A stretch of 64,000 nucleotides of DNA, taken from the NCBI RefSeq assembly GCF_015352975.1, contig NZ_JACYIZ010000004.1, positions 248,001 to 312,000 of the forward strand. The letters are read 5' to 3'. A model generated the notes under the pieces. The model did not search any database. It saw nothing but the letters and a program-made list of their open reading frames with translations, and was not told the DNA's origin. Position numbers and translations under genes: made by a program. Every line of letters begins with the position of its first letter. The first letter of the stretch is position 1. Of this stretch, positions 57,502-64,000 are shown piece after piece. Source of the DNA: Aestuariimicrobium ganziense. GTDB taxonomy: Bacteria > Actinomycetota > Actinomycetes > Propionibacteriales > Propionibacteriaceae.

Positions 57502-58160
57502 GCGGAGGCGAGGCGGCCTCCACGCCCAAGGGCCTGCTGCGTCAGCTCCCCGGTCTTGAACCTCTGCTGAACCGGCCTCGCCCGGCGGCCCGCCTGCGCG
57601 ATGCCGCCCTTGTCCAGCTCTGCGACGTGCTCGAACAGGTCGGTCCCGACGCCCCCACCCTGTGCGGTGGCTTCGATGCCCACGAACTCGCCATCCACGT
57701 CTGGCAGCTCTCCCACGACCCGCTGGCCTGGCCCGGCATCGGTGTGCGCAGGTTCGCGCCCCTCACGGCCCGACGGGCCGCCCGAGTCCGTGCCCGCACG
57801 AGCTTCGAGGCCATCGTCCACGAACTGCGCCATGGACCGCGCCAGCCTCGAGCCATGAGCCTCGAACGCACCGCCCTCCATCCGCTGGGGGAGTACTGGG
57901 TGCACACCCAGGACGTCGCCAGACCCAACCGCGTCGAGCTCCCGGCGCCGTCGGACGAGCTCGAGGACGGCCTGTGGGATCGTCTCGCCCCGGCGGCCAA
58001 GATCCTCCGGGGACGCCGAACCCCCAGACTCACCCTGGTCCGCCCGGACGGTTGCACCATCGTCGTCGGACGCGGTCCGATCACACGAACGCTCACCGGC
58101 AAGCCGTCCGAGCTGCTGCTCTGGGTGCACGGGCGCCGCGACGTCGCCGACGTGCGCTGA
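57492..58160 (+). CDS. Maleylpyruvate isomerase-like (DinB superfamily) protein
   Basis: A 222-residue protein with the DinB/MDMPI four-helix fold. LVQLCDVLEQVGPDAPTLCG, FDAHELAIHVWQLSHDPLAW and HPLGEYWVHTQDVARPN provide the His/Asp/His pattern of the metal site. The C-terminal 60 residues (TPRLTLVRPDGCTIVVGRGP, GKPSELLLWVHGRR) form an SCP2-like domain typical of the TIGR03085-type family. It probably acts as a mycothiol- or thiol-dependent metalloenzyme, but the substrate is unknown. It overlaps the VOC gene and meets the convergent methyltransferase stop. Confidence 0.8.
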   Translation: MELSGGEAASTPKGLLRQLPGLEPLLNRPRPAARLRDAALVQLCDVLEQVGPDAPTLCGGFDAHELAIHVWQLSHDPLAWPGIGVRRFAPLTARRAARVRARTSFEAIVHELRHGPRQPRAMSLERTALHPLGEYWVHTQDVARPNRVELPAPSDELEDGLWDRLAPAAKILRGRRTPRLTLVRPDGCTIVVGRGPITRTLTGKPSELLLWVHGRRDVADVR

Positions 58161-58161
58161 C

Positions 58162-59190
58162 TCAACGCGTCAACGACGTCACCGTGAACTGACGATCCTG
58201 CGCGAGTCGGCTCACCTGACCGACGCGCAGATCACACAGCACTCGCGCCCACGGCAGGTGCGAGTTGTGGACGAGCGCCAGCCGCCCACCAGGTGCCAGT
58301 GCACGCGCACCCTCAGCGAACATCTGCAGCGTCGGCCCGGAATCCTTGGCCACCCCTTGGTGGAACGGCGGGTTGCTCACGACCAGGTCGAGGCTGGAGT
58401 CAGGCATCTCCGAGAGCCAGCGCACCCCGTCCACCCAGTGGGTGCTGACCCTCACCCCAGCGGACGAGGCGGTCGCCGCCGTCGATGCTGCCGCTGCCCA
58501 CGACGAGTCCACGGCGATCACCTCCGCGTCCGGCAACCGGCCGGCAAGCCACGTGGCCAGGATCCCGGCTCCCGAACCCCAGTCGAGCACGCGGCTGGGG
58601 GAGCGGCCCTCGAGCAGCCCGGGCAACTGCTCCAGCAACAGCCGGGTCGCAGCATCAAGTCGTCCTGAAGCGAACGTCGACCCGTGGTGCGTCACCACCA
58701 GGTCACCACCGTCTGGCAGGGTGATCGTCCTCGTCCGTGGCCAGCCGGGACGCCACCCGGCGGGGTGGGCGATCGGGTCGCTGGCGTGCAACACGCGCGC
58801 CTTGTCGCGTCCGAGGGAGGCCCGCACGGTGCGGAAGTGACGCTCCAGCACCGTCGTGGCCTGCCTGGTGAGGTCCTTGACCCGCGCCCCGACCAGCAGG
58901 TGCTCGGCCCCCGCCTGCACCGCCCAGCCTGCGTACTCGTCCAGTGCGTCGAGCGACTTCGGCAGTCGGACGAGCGCCCGCTCGAACTCGCCGAACGCAC
59001 CGGGCTCGACGACCTCCACCGGTGTTGCCAACGAAGCCTGGTCGTCGGCGAGGTCACAGAATGCGGCCACTGAGGCACCCTCGCCGGCCAGATGCGCGGC
59101 CAGCGCGGGGGCGTCCAGCACCAACGCCGAGGCCACCGGTCCCGCTTCGTCCAGCAACAACCGCTCCAGCGGTGACAGCAGACCAAGCAT
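58162..59190 (-). CDS. RsmC/RlmG-type rRNA guanine-N2 methyltransferase
   Basis: A 342-residue protein with two Rossmann-like domains. The N-terminal domain is degenerate (LVLDAPALAAHLAGEGASVA). The C-terminal domain binds SAM (RVLDWGSGAGILATWLAGRL, EVIAVDSSWAAAAS) and ends in NPPFHQG, the catalytic N/D-PP-Y/F motif of enzymes methylating exocyclic amines, as in RsmC (16S G1207) and RlmG (23S G1835). The exact rRNA target is not decided. The ATG at 59190 is preceded by TATCGT with a 6-nt gap, so the longer frame (to 59307) is rejected. Confidence 0.85.
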   Translation of the reverse strand: MLGLLSPLERLLLDEAGPVASALVLDAPALAAHLAGEGASVAAFCDLADDQASLATPVEVVEPGAFGEFERALVRLPKSLDALDEYAGWAVQAGAEHLLVGARVKDLTRQATTVLERHFRTVRASLGRDKARVLHASDPIAHPAGWRPGWPRTRTITLPDGGDLVVTHHGSTFASGRLDAATRLLLEQLPGLLEGRSPSRVLDWGSGAGILATWLAGRLPDAEVIAVDSSWAAAASTAATASSAGVRVSTHWVDGVRWLSEMPDSSLDLVVSNPPFHQGVAKDSGPTLQMFAEGARALAPGGRLALVHNSHLPWARVLCDLRVGQVSRLAQDRQFTVTSLTR

Positions 59191-59196
59191 GGGCGA

Positions 59197-59202
59197 ACGA
59201 TA
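59197..59202 (-). promoter_or_regulatory. -10 element TATCGT for the leaderless methyltransferase gene
   Basis: TATCGT ends 6 nt before the ATG at 59190 and decides the start. Confidence 0.5.
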
Positions 59203-59275
59203 TCGGCGGTTGGGAACTGCTCCCCTTTCGGGGGAGAATGGCCCCTGAATGCCCACAGCCCGCAAGGAGAGCCAC

Positions 59276-61240
59276 ATGGCCCAGCCTTCCGCCCCATGGC
59301 GCGCCACCTACACCCCCGGACGCTGGGTCGTGCTCGCTGGCCCGCGCTCGCTGGTGATCATGCAGCCGGCGCCGGCGCGGATGTCGAGCCTGCTCAACTC
59401 CATCTGGGACGACGTGGCCGCGGCCTCATCGATCTCCGACCTGGTGCAGCGCCTGGCGGAATACCGGCTCGACCGGATGCCCAACTTCGCCGCCTTCCAC
59501 TGGGACGACGACGGCATGCATTCCCTGGTGCGCGGTTCGCTGCAGGTCATCGACCCCCGCGACGGCTCCCTGGTCAACACTGGTGAAGGCGTCATCACGT
59601 GGCGTGAGGCGGGCGTGCCCCACCAGCTGGTGCGCATCGACATGGAACCGGTCGACCAGGACCAGGAGCTCCAACTCCCGCTGATGGTCGGCGCGGTCCA
59701 GGCTTCGGCGATCGTCCTGGACGCCACCGAGAGCGTCGCCCCGAACTTCCCGACGACCACCGAGCTCTCGGTCCTGCCCGGCGGGGGAGAGGTCGACTCG
59801 GTCGCGTCTGACCAGGACGAGGTCGCTGCACCCTTCGTCCCTGTCCTGGTGGGTGGCGAGGACGCCGACGACCCGGTTTCTGCTCCTGACTCCGACTTCG
59901 ATGACCGACCCGAGGCCGAGGCGGAGCCCGCGGTCGAGGACCAGCCGGCGGTCGAGCCCGAGGCGGAGGTTGAGGCAGCGGCGGAGCCCGCGGTCGAGGA
60001 TCAGCCAGCAGTCGAGCCCGAGCCCGAGCCGCAGCCCGAACCTGAGCCTGCCCCGCAGTCGGAGCCGCAGTTCCCGCCGGCCACGCCGGAGCTGGAGCCG
60101 GAGCCCGAGCCAGAACCACACCCCGAGACCCAGCCGGAACCCGAACCGCAGCCGCAGTTCCCACCCGCGCCCCACCTGTCGGCCTCACAGCCGTCGGCCT
60201 CCCAGCCGTCCGCCAGCCCGCTGCCCTCGGCCTCGTCGCAGCCGTCTGCGGCTCCGGTCCCGTTCCCGCCCCCTTCCGCCGGCCCTGCCGGTGGCTGGGG
60301 GCAGCCGCCCGCCGCGCCGCCTGCAGGTGCGTGGGGTCAGCAGCCCCCGCCCGGGTGGACCCCTCAGGGTCAGTCCCAGCCCCAGCAGCCCTGGGGCCAG
60401 CCGCAGCCTCAGCAACAGCCGGGTCAGTGGGGCCAGCCACCCCAGCAACAGCAGCCCTGGGGCCAGCCTCAGCAACAGCAGCCACAACCCGGGCAGTGGG
60501 GTCAGCCGCCGCAGCAACCGCAGCAGCAGTGGGGTCAGCCTCCCCAGCAACAGCCGGGTCAGTGGGGCCAGCCTCCCCAGCAACAGCAGCCGCCCCAGCA
60601 ACAGCAGCCGCAGTGGGGCCAGCCGCAGTCGCAGCCCTCGGCCCAGCCCCCGGCCGAGCAGGCGTGGGGACCTCGTCCCGGCGCCGCCGCGCCCGACCAG
60701 TCCGAGCACGACGGCAACACCATCTTCATGACCGGTATCGCCGCCACCCACAAGCCTTCGGCCGCCCAGCGCACCGACGACGAGGGCCTCGTCCTGGCCG
60801 CCATGTGCGCCCAGGGCCACGCCAACCCTCCGGGCAGCCCGCGCTGCCGGCTGTGCCCGGCCCCGGTCGACTCGCACAACCCGCGCCTGGTCAACCGGCC
60901 GGCCCTCGGGGTGCTGCGCACCTCCAGCGGCGACGTCGTCGACGTGGTCGGCCCGGTCCTGATCGGACGAGCCCCCTCGGCCACCGGCCAGGACGCCGGC
61001 GCGGTCACCCTCAAGGTGCCCAGCCCCAGCTCCGACATCAGCCGCACCCACTGCAAGGTCGCCCCCGACCAGTGGAACCTCACCGTCACCGACCTGCACT
61101 CCACCAACGGGACGATCGTCCAGCACCCGGGGGAGCAGCCGGTTCGACTCAGCCCCGGTGAGAGTGTGACGATCGAAGCCGGAGCCGTGCTCGACCTGGG
61201 TGACGGCGTCACCATCGAGGTCGCAGCACCGCAGAACTGA
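59276..61240 (+). CDS. FHA-domain protein with Pro/Gln/Trp-rich linker and zinc-ribbon-like motif
   Basis: A 654-residue cytoplasmic protein. Residues 1-140 form an uncharacterised N-terminal domain. About 210-300 is Glu/Pro repeat (PEPEPQPEPEPA type), and about 338-462 is a low-complexity run of QPGQWGQPPQQ-like units. A CxxGH...CRLC motif near 511-527 (CAQGHANPPGSPRCRLC) resembles a zinc ribbon. The C-terminal 90 residues are an FHA domain with GRAP, ISRTHCKV and DLHSTNGTIV, which binds phosphothreonine. A Ser/Thr kinase partner is expected but not in the window. AAGGAG lies before the ATG at 59276. It is 38 bases upstream of the large membrane protein, probably in one operon. Confidence 0.85.
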   Translation: MAQPSAPWRATYTPGRWVVLAGPRSLVIMQPAPARMSSLLNSIWDDVAAASSISDLVQRLAEYRLDRMPNFAAFHWDDDGMHSLVRGSLQVIDPRDGSLVNTGEGVITWREAGVPHQLVRIDMEPVDQDQELQLPLMVGAVQASAIVLDATESVAPNFPTTTELSVLPGGGEVDSVASDQDEVAAPFVPVLVGGEDADDPVSAPDSDFDDRPEAEAEPAVEDQPAVEPEAEVEAAAEPAVEDQPAVEPEPEPQPEPEPAPQSEPQFPPATPELEPEPEPEPHPETQPEPEPQPQFPPAPHLSASQPSASQPSASPLPSASSQPSAAPVPFPPPSAGPAGGWGQPPAAPPAGAWGQQPPPGWTPQGQSQPQQPWGQPQPQQQPGQWGQPPQQQQPWGQPQQQQPQPGQWGQPPQQPQQQWGQPPQQQPGQWGQPPQQQQPPQQQQPQWGQPQSQPSAQPPAEQAWGPRPGAAAPDQSEHDGNTIFMTGIAATHKPSAAQRTDDEGLVLAAMCAQGHANPPGSPRCRLCPAPVDSHNPRLVNRPALGVLRTSSGDVVDVVGPVLIGRAPSATGQDAGAVTLKVPSPSSDISRTHCKVAPDQWNLTVTDLHSTNGTIVQHPGEQPVRLSPGESVTIEAGAVLDLGDGVTIEVAAPQN

Positions 61241-61278
61241 CCACACCCTGTCCCCATGACTGAAGAGGCCACCTGACC

Positions 61279-64000
61279 ATGTCCGACCGCGCCCCCTCCC
61301 GGATCGCGCCGACCTCGACCAAGGCGAGCCGCCTGACCTCGAGGTTCGTGCGGCGGTTCTGGGGCGCCCTGCTGGTGGTCGTCGTCGGGCTGGCCGTGCT
61401 GATCGCCTCGGTGCTGGTGCCCGGCCTACGGGTCAACGACGTGCACCTCGACGAGGCTGCGGTCTTCGTGGTCAAGACCGACGCCTCGCTGGTCGGCAAC
61501 CTCAACCTGCAGTCGGACGAGATGGCCAACGGCGCGCTGGTCGGAGCAACCAACTACGAGGTGTTGCAGCGCGAGAAAACCGTGGTGGTCAAGTCGACCA
61601 GCCCCAACCAGCTGGCCTCGTACGACCCGGCCACCAACCAGATGGGCAGCCCGGTCAACCTGCCGCCCAACGCGACCGTGAGCATGGGTGGCGATGTCGT
61701 GGCCGTCACCAACCCCGACAACGGACGCGTCTGGCACGGGTCGGTCGACACCATGCTCAAGACCGACTTCCAGCTGGCCAAGGCCAACATGGACGTCGGC
61801 GAGGCCGGCCTCGGCGTGGTCACCACCAGTGGCCAGGTGATCGGCCTGAGCCTGGCCGAGTCGGTGCTGGTGCGCGGCGAGCAGAAGACCCCGATCCCGA
61901 TGCAGCTCGACCCCAACGCCAACGTGCAGTTGTCGGCGGTCGGTGAGCGCGCCGTCGTCCTCGACCGCACCACCCAGCGCATCTGGTTCGAGGGCAGCGA
62001 CAAGGTGTGGGAGGTCGACGCCGGTTCGACCGCGCAGCTCGCGCCCCCCTCGGCCACCGCCGCCGGCATCGACGGCGCCCAGGCCATCTACGCCACCCGC
62101 GCCGGCCTCATCGCCCTCACCAAGGACGGCCCTCGCTCGCTGTCGGGCCTTGTCAACGAGAACCCGATCGCTCCACTGATCGTCGACGACTGCGCCTACG
62201 GCGCCTTCGGCACCCAGTTCGTGAAGCGCTGCGCAGGCGATGACGAGGCCCTCATCACCGGCATCCCCGAGGCCACCTCGACCTCGCAGTTGCGCTTCAC
62301 CAACAACCGCCGCGCCGTGGTCATCAACGACGCGTCCAACGGCTGGATCTGGCTGGTCGACAAGGACCTCAAGCTGATCAAGGACTGGTCGCGGGTCACC
62401 CCGGCCAAGGACGAGGACGACAACGACGCCGAAGAGACCCAGCAGGTCGTCAACCCCGACCGCTCCAAGGCCAACACCCCGCCGGTCGCCAAGAACGACC
62501 TCAACCTGAGCGCCCGGGTGGGCCGCTCGACGGTGCTGCCGGTGCTCGACAACGACTCCGACGCCGACGGCGACATCCTCACCATCCTCGGGCCGCCCCA
62601 GGTCAAGGGGGTCACCCTCGACCTGATCCGCGGCGGCACCGGGCTGCAGATCACCCTGCCCGAGGGCCACTCCGACGCCGTCGAGTTCTCGTACTCGATC
62701 TCTGACGGTCGCGGCAAGACCGCCACCGCCCGCGCCCGGGTCAAGCCACTGCCGGACGACCAGTCGGTCTCGAACCAGTTGCCGCTGCACTTCCGCCCGA
62801 ACGAGAAGCTCGTCCTCGGCCAGACCCAGCGGCTGACCAAGCGGGTGCTGCTCGACTGGCGTGACCCCGACGGCGACGACCTGATCCTGGTTGACGCGGA
62901 TGTCGACGGCGGCGACGACGAGGTCACCTTCACCAGCGACGGCCAGATCACCTTCCAGGACGTCGGCAAGACCACCGGACTCAAGAAGGTACTGGTCAAG
63001 GTCTCCGACGGCGACCCGTCTGGCCGGGTCGTCGAGGGCGAACTGCTGGTCGAGGTGGTCAAGGGACGCATCGTCGCCCCGATCGCCAACGGCGACCACG
63101 TCACCACCGCGGTCGACCGGCCGGTGAACGTCGACCCGCTGGCCAACGACGTCGGGCTCAACCTCACCCTGCGCGAGGTGACCGTCGAGGGCGGCAGCCA
63201 GGACGCACTGGTCCAGCCCAACTTCCAGGAACGCACCTTCAGCTTCACCGCCAAGCGGCCCGGCACCTACTACGTCGCCTACAAGGTGGCCAACGGCCCG
63301 GTCAGCACCGGCCTGGTGCGCATCGACGTCACCACCGGTGCCAAGGAGAACAACCGGCCCGTGGCTGCGCGGGACGTCGTCCTGCTGCCCCCCGGTGGTT
63401 CGGTGCTGGTCGACCCGCTGCTCAACGACTCCGACGCCGACGGTGATGTGCTGGTCATCCAGAGCGTCTCGGAGGATCCGCACCTGCGCGTGGTGATGGA
63501 GCAGCGTCGCGTGCTGACCATCAGCGCAGACCAGTTCCCGACCAAGCCGCTCACCCTGACCTACTGGATCAGCGACGGCTCGTCCACCACCCCCGGCACG
63601 ATCGTGGTGATCCCGGTCAAGCAGGTCGGTTCGCAGGCGCCCAAGGCCACCAAGGACGACGTCCGCGCCCGCGCGGGCACCACCGTCAGCATCCCGGTGC
63701 TCGAGAACGACTCCTCGCCGCTCGGCCTGCGGCTGAGCATCGACAAGATCGTCGAGGGTCCCGCCGGACGGGCCTGGATCGACGGCGACATGATCCGGGT
63801 CGCGGTGCCCAGTGGCGCCACCGCCGCAGGGATCGCACTGACCTACCAGATCAAGGACTCCGACGGTCGTACCGACTCCGCCTCGGTCAACATCACCGTG
63901 ATCTCGCCCGATGCCCAGAACGAGGCACCGGCGGCCCCCATGGTCGAGGCCCGGGTGCTGTCGGGCACCACCACCCGGGTGGTCATCCCGCTCAACGACC
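61279..64000 (+). CDS. Very large membrane-anchored Ig/cadherin-like repeat protein (partial)
   Basis: The frame starts at ATG 61279 and stays open to the end of the window (907 codons), so the C-terminus is missing. A cytoplasmic Ser/Arg-rich N-terminus precedes one helix (FWGALLVVVVGLAVLIASVL at about 28-47). About 60-370 looks like a beta-propeller-type region. From about 395, repeated Ig/cadherin-like modules follow, with calcium-type acidic turns (VLDNDSDADGDIL near 420, LLNDSDADGDVLVI near 714, VLENDSSPLG, and PLND at the edge). In actinobacteria such proteins precede MoxR/DUF58/transglutaminase and kinase/phosphatase genes, and the FHA gene upstream fits this. It is probably an extracellular structural protein. 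Confidence 0.85.
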   Translation, partial: MSDRAPSRIAPTSTKASRLTSRFVRRFWGALLVVVVGLAVLIASVLVPGLRVNDVHLDEAAVFVVKTDASLVGNLNLQSDEMANGALVGATNYEVLQREKTVVVKSTSPNQLASYDPATNQMGSPVNLPPNATVSMGGDVVAVTNPDNGRVWHGSVDTMLKTDFQLAKANMDVGEAGLGVVTTSGQVIGLSLAESVLVRGEQKTPIPMQLDPNANVQLSAVGERAVVLDRTTQRIWFEGSDKVWEVDAGSTAQLAPPSATAAGIDGAQAIYATRAGLIALTKDGPRSLSGLVNENPIAPLIVDDCAYGAFGTQFVKRCAGDDEALITGIPEATSTSQLRFTNNRRAVVINDASNGWIWLVDKDLKLIKDWSRVTPAKDEDDNDAEETQQVVNPDRSKANTPPVAKNDLNLSARVGRSTVLPVLDNDSDADGDILTILGPPQVKGVTLDLIRGGTGLQITLPEGHSDAVEFSYSISDGRGKTATARARVKPLPDDQSVSNQLPLHFRPNEKLVLGQTQRLTKRVLLDWRDPDGDDLILVDADVDGGDDEVTFTSDGQITFQDVGKTTGLKKVLVKVSDGDPSGRVVEGELLVEVVKGRIVAPIANGDHVTTAVDRPVNVDPLANDVGLNLTLREVTVEGGSQDALVQPNFQERTFSFTAKRPGTYYVAYKVANGPVSTGLVRIDVTTGAKENNRPVAARDVVLLPPGGSVLVDPLLNDSDADGDVLVIQSVSEDPHLRVVMEQRRVLTISADQFPTKPLTLTYWISDGSSTTPGTIVVIPVKQVGSQAPKATKDDVRARAGTTVSIPVLENDSSPLGLRLSIDKIVEGPAGRAWIDGDMIRVAVPSGATAAGIALTYQIKDSDGRTDSASVNITVISPDAQNEAPAAPMVEARVLSGTTTRVVIPLND

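Noticed and set aside
60289..60660. Repeated CAGCAACAGC-type DNA
   Set aside because: In-frame coding of Gln/Pro/Trp repeats in the FHA protein; not a separate element.
61426..63483. 685-codon open frame on the minus strand
   Set aside because: It is antisense to the Ig/cadherin-like gene, whose frame is protein-like, has a ribosome site and a membrane helix, and runs to the window edge. The antisense product is Val/Gly/His/Arg-rich, typical of reverse reading of GC-rich coding DNA.

Overview
The window is a GC-rich chromosomal segment of an actinobacterium. Evidence: strong G/C third-position codon use, ATGA/GTGA-coupled operons, many genes that appear leaderless, a polyphosphate glucokinase, CueP, SigE-family sigma factors, a DUF222/HNH gene and a succinate-type CoA transferase. 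The gene set fits Propionibacteriales (Propionibacteriaceae or Nocardioidaceae), but no rRNA or other phylogenetic marker is present, so the genus is left open.

Layout. 1-1297 (minus): end of a Flp/Tad-type secretion operon (TadZ-like ATPase, start of the next gene), preceded by a frameshifted lipoprotein gene and a possible SAF-protein remnant. About 1.3-6.85 kb: a small integrative element next to a tRNA-Leu, with a tyrosine integrase (frameshifted C-terminus), phased arm-type sites, an excisionase-like HTH protein, a DUF433/DUF5615 toxin-antitoxin-like pair and an unknown winged-helix protein. 7-13.1 kb (minus): an SDR lacking its catalytic Tyr/Lys, an ATPase/permease/permease/binding-protein ABC transporter, and a membrane-anchored cutinase-family esterase. 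13.2-22.4 kb: PEBP protein, Ski2-like helicase with DUF3516, a KDPG-aldolase-like protein without its catalytic residues, two divergent cell-surface proteins, CueP, glucose-6-phosphate isomerase and a YdcF-like protein. 22.4-31 kb: LMW phosphatase, UDP-glucose dehydrogenase, aldo/keto reductase, ArgS, polyphosphate glucokinase, two PH-domain membrane proteins and a DUF1707 protein.

31-46.7 kb holds two SigE-family sigma factor loci whose partner membrane proteins share one Cys-containing ectodomain, five copies in three proteins. This is the best candidate here for an undescribed system. Between them lie a GH78 rhamnosidase, an aldo/keto reductase, a sugar acetyltransferase, tRNA-Gly, a PemK-like protein and an M24 hydrolase / M20 deacylase / MHS transporter catabolic operon. 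46.7-59.2 kb: membrane proteins, an M20 amidohydrolase, a third sigma factor/membrane protein pair, CoA transferase, YeaD-type mutarotase, SerB, an HNH/DUF222 protein, VOC and maleylpyruvate isomerase-like proteins, and an RsmC-type methyltransferase. 59.3-64 kb: an FHA protein with a zinc-ribbon-like motif, followed by a very large membrane-anchored Ig/cadherin-like protein that runs off the window.

The genes are mostly housekeeping, with scattered hexose phosphate functions (pgi, ppgK, mutarotase, ugd). At least thirteen genes have a TANNNT hexamer 6-7 nt before the start codon. Several palindromic extragenic repeats separate transcription units. No CRISPR array, IS element or rRNA operon was seen.
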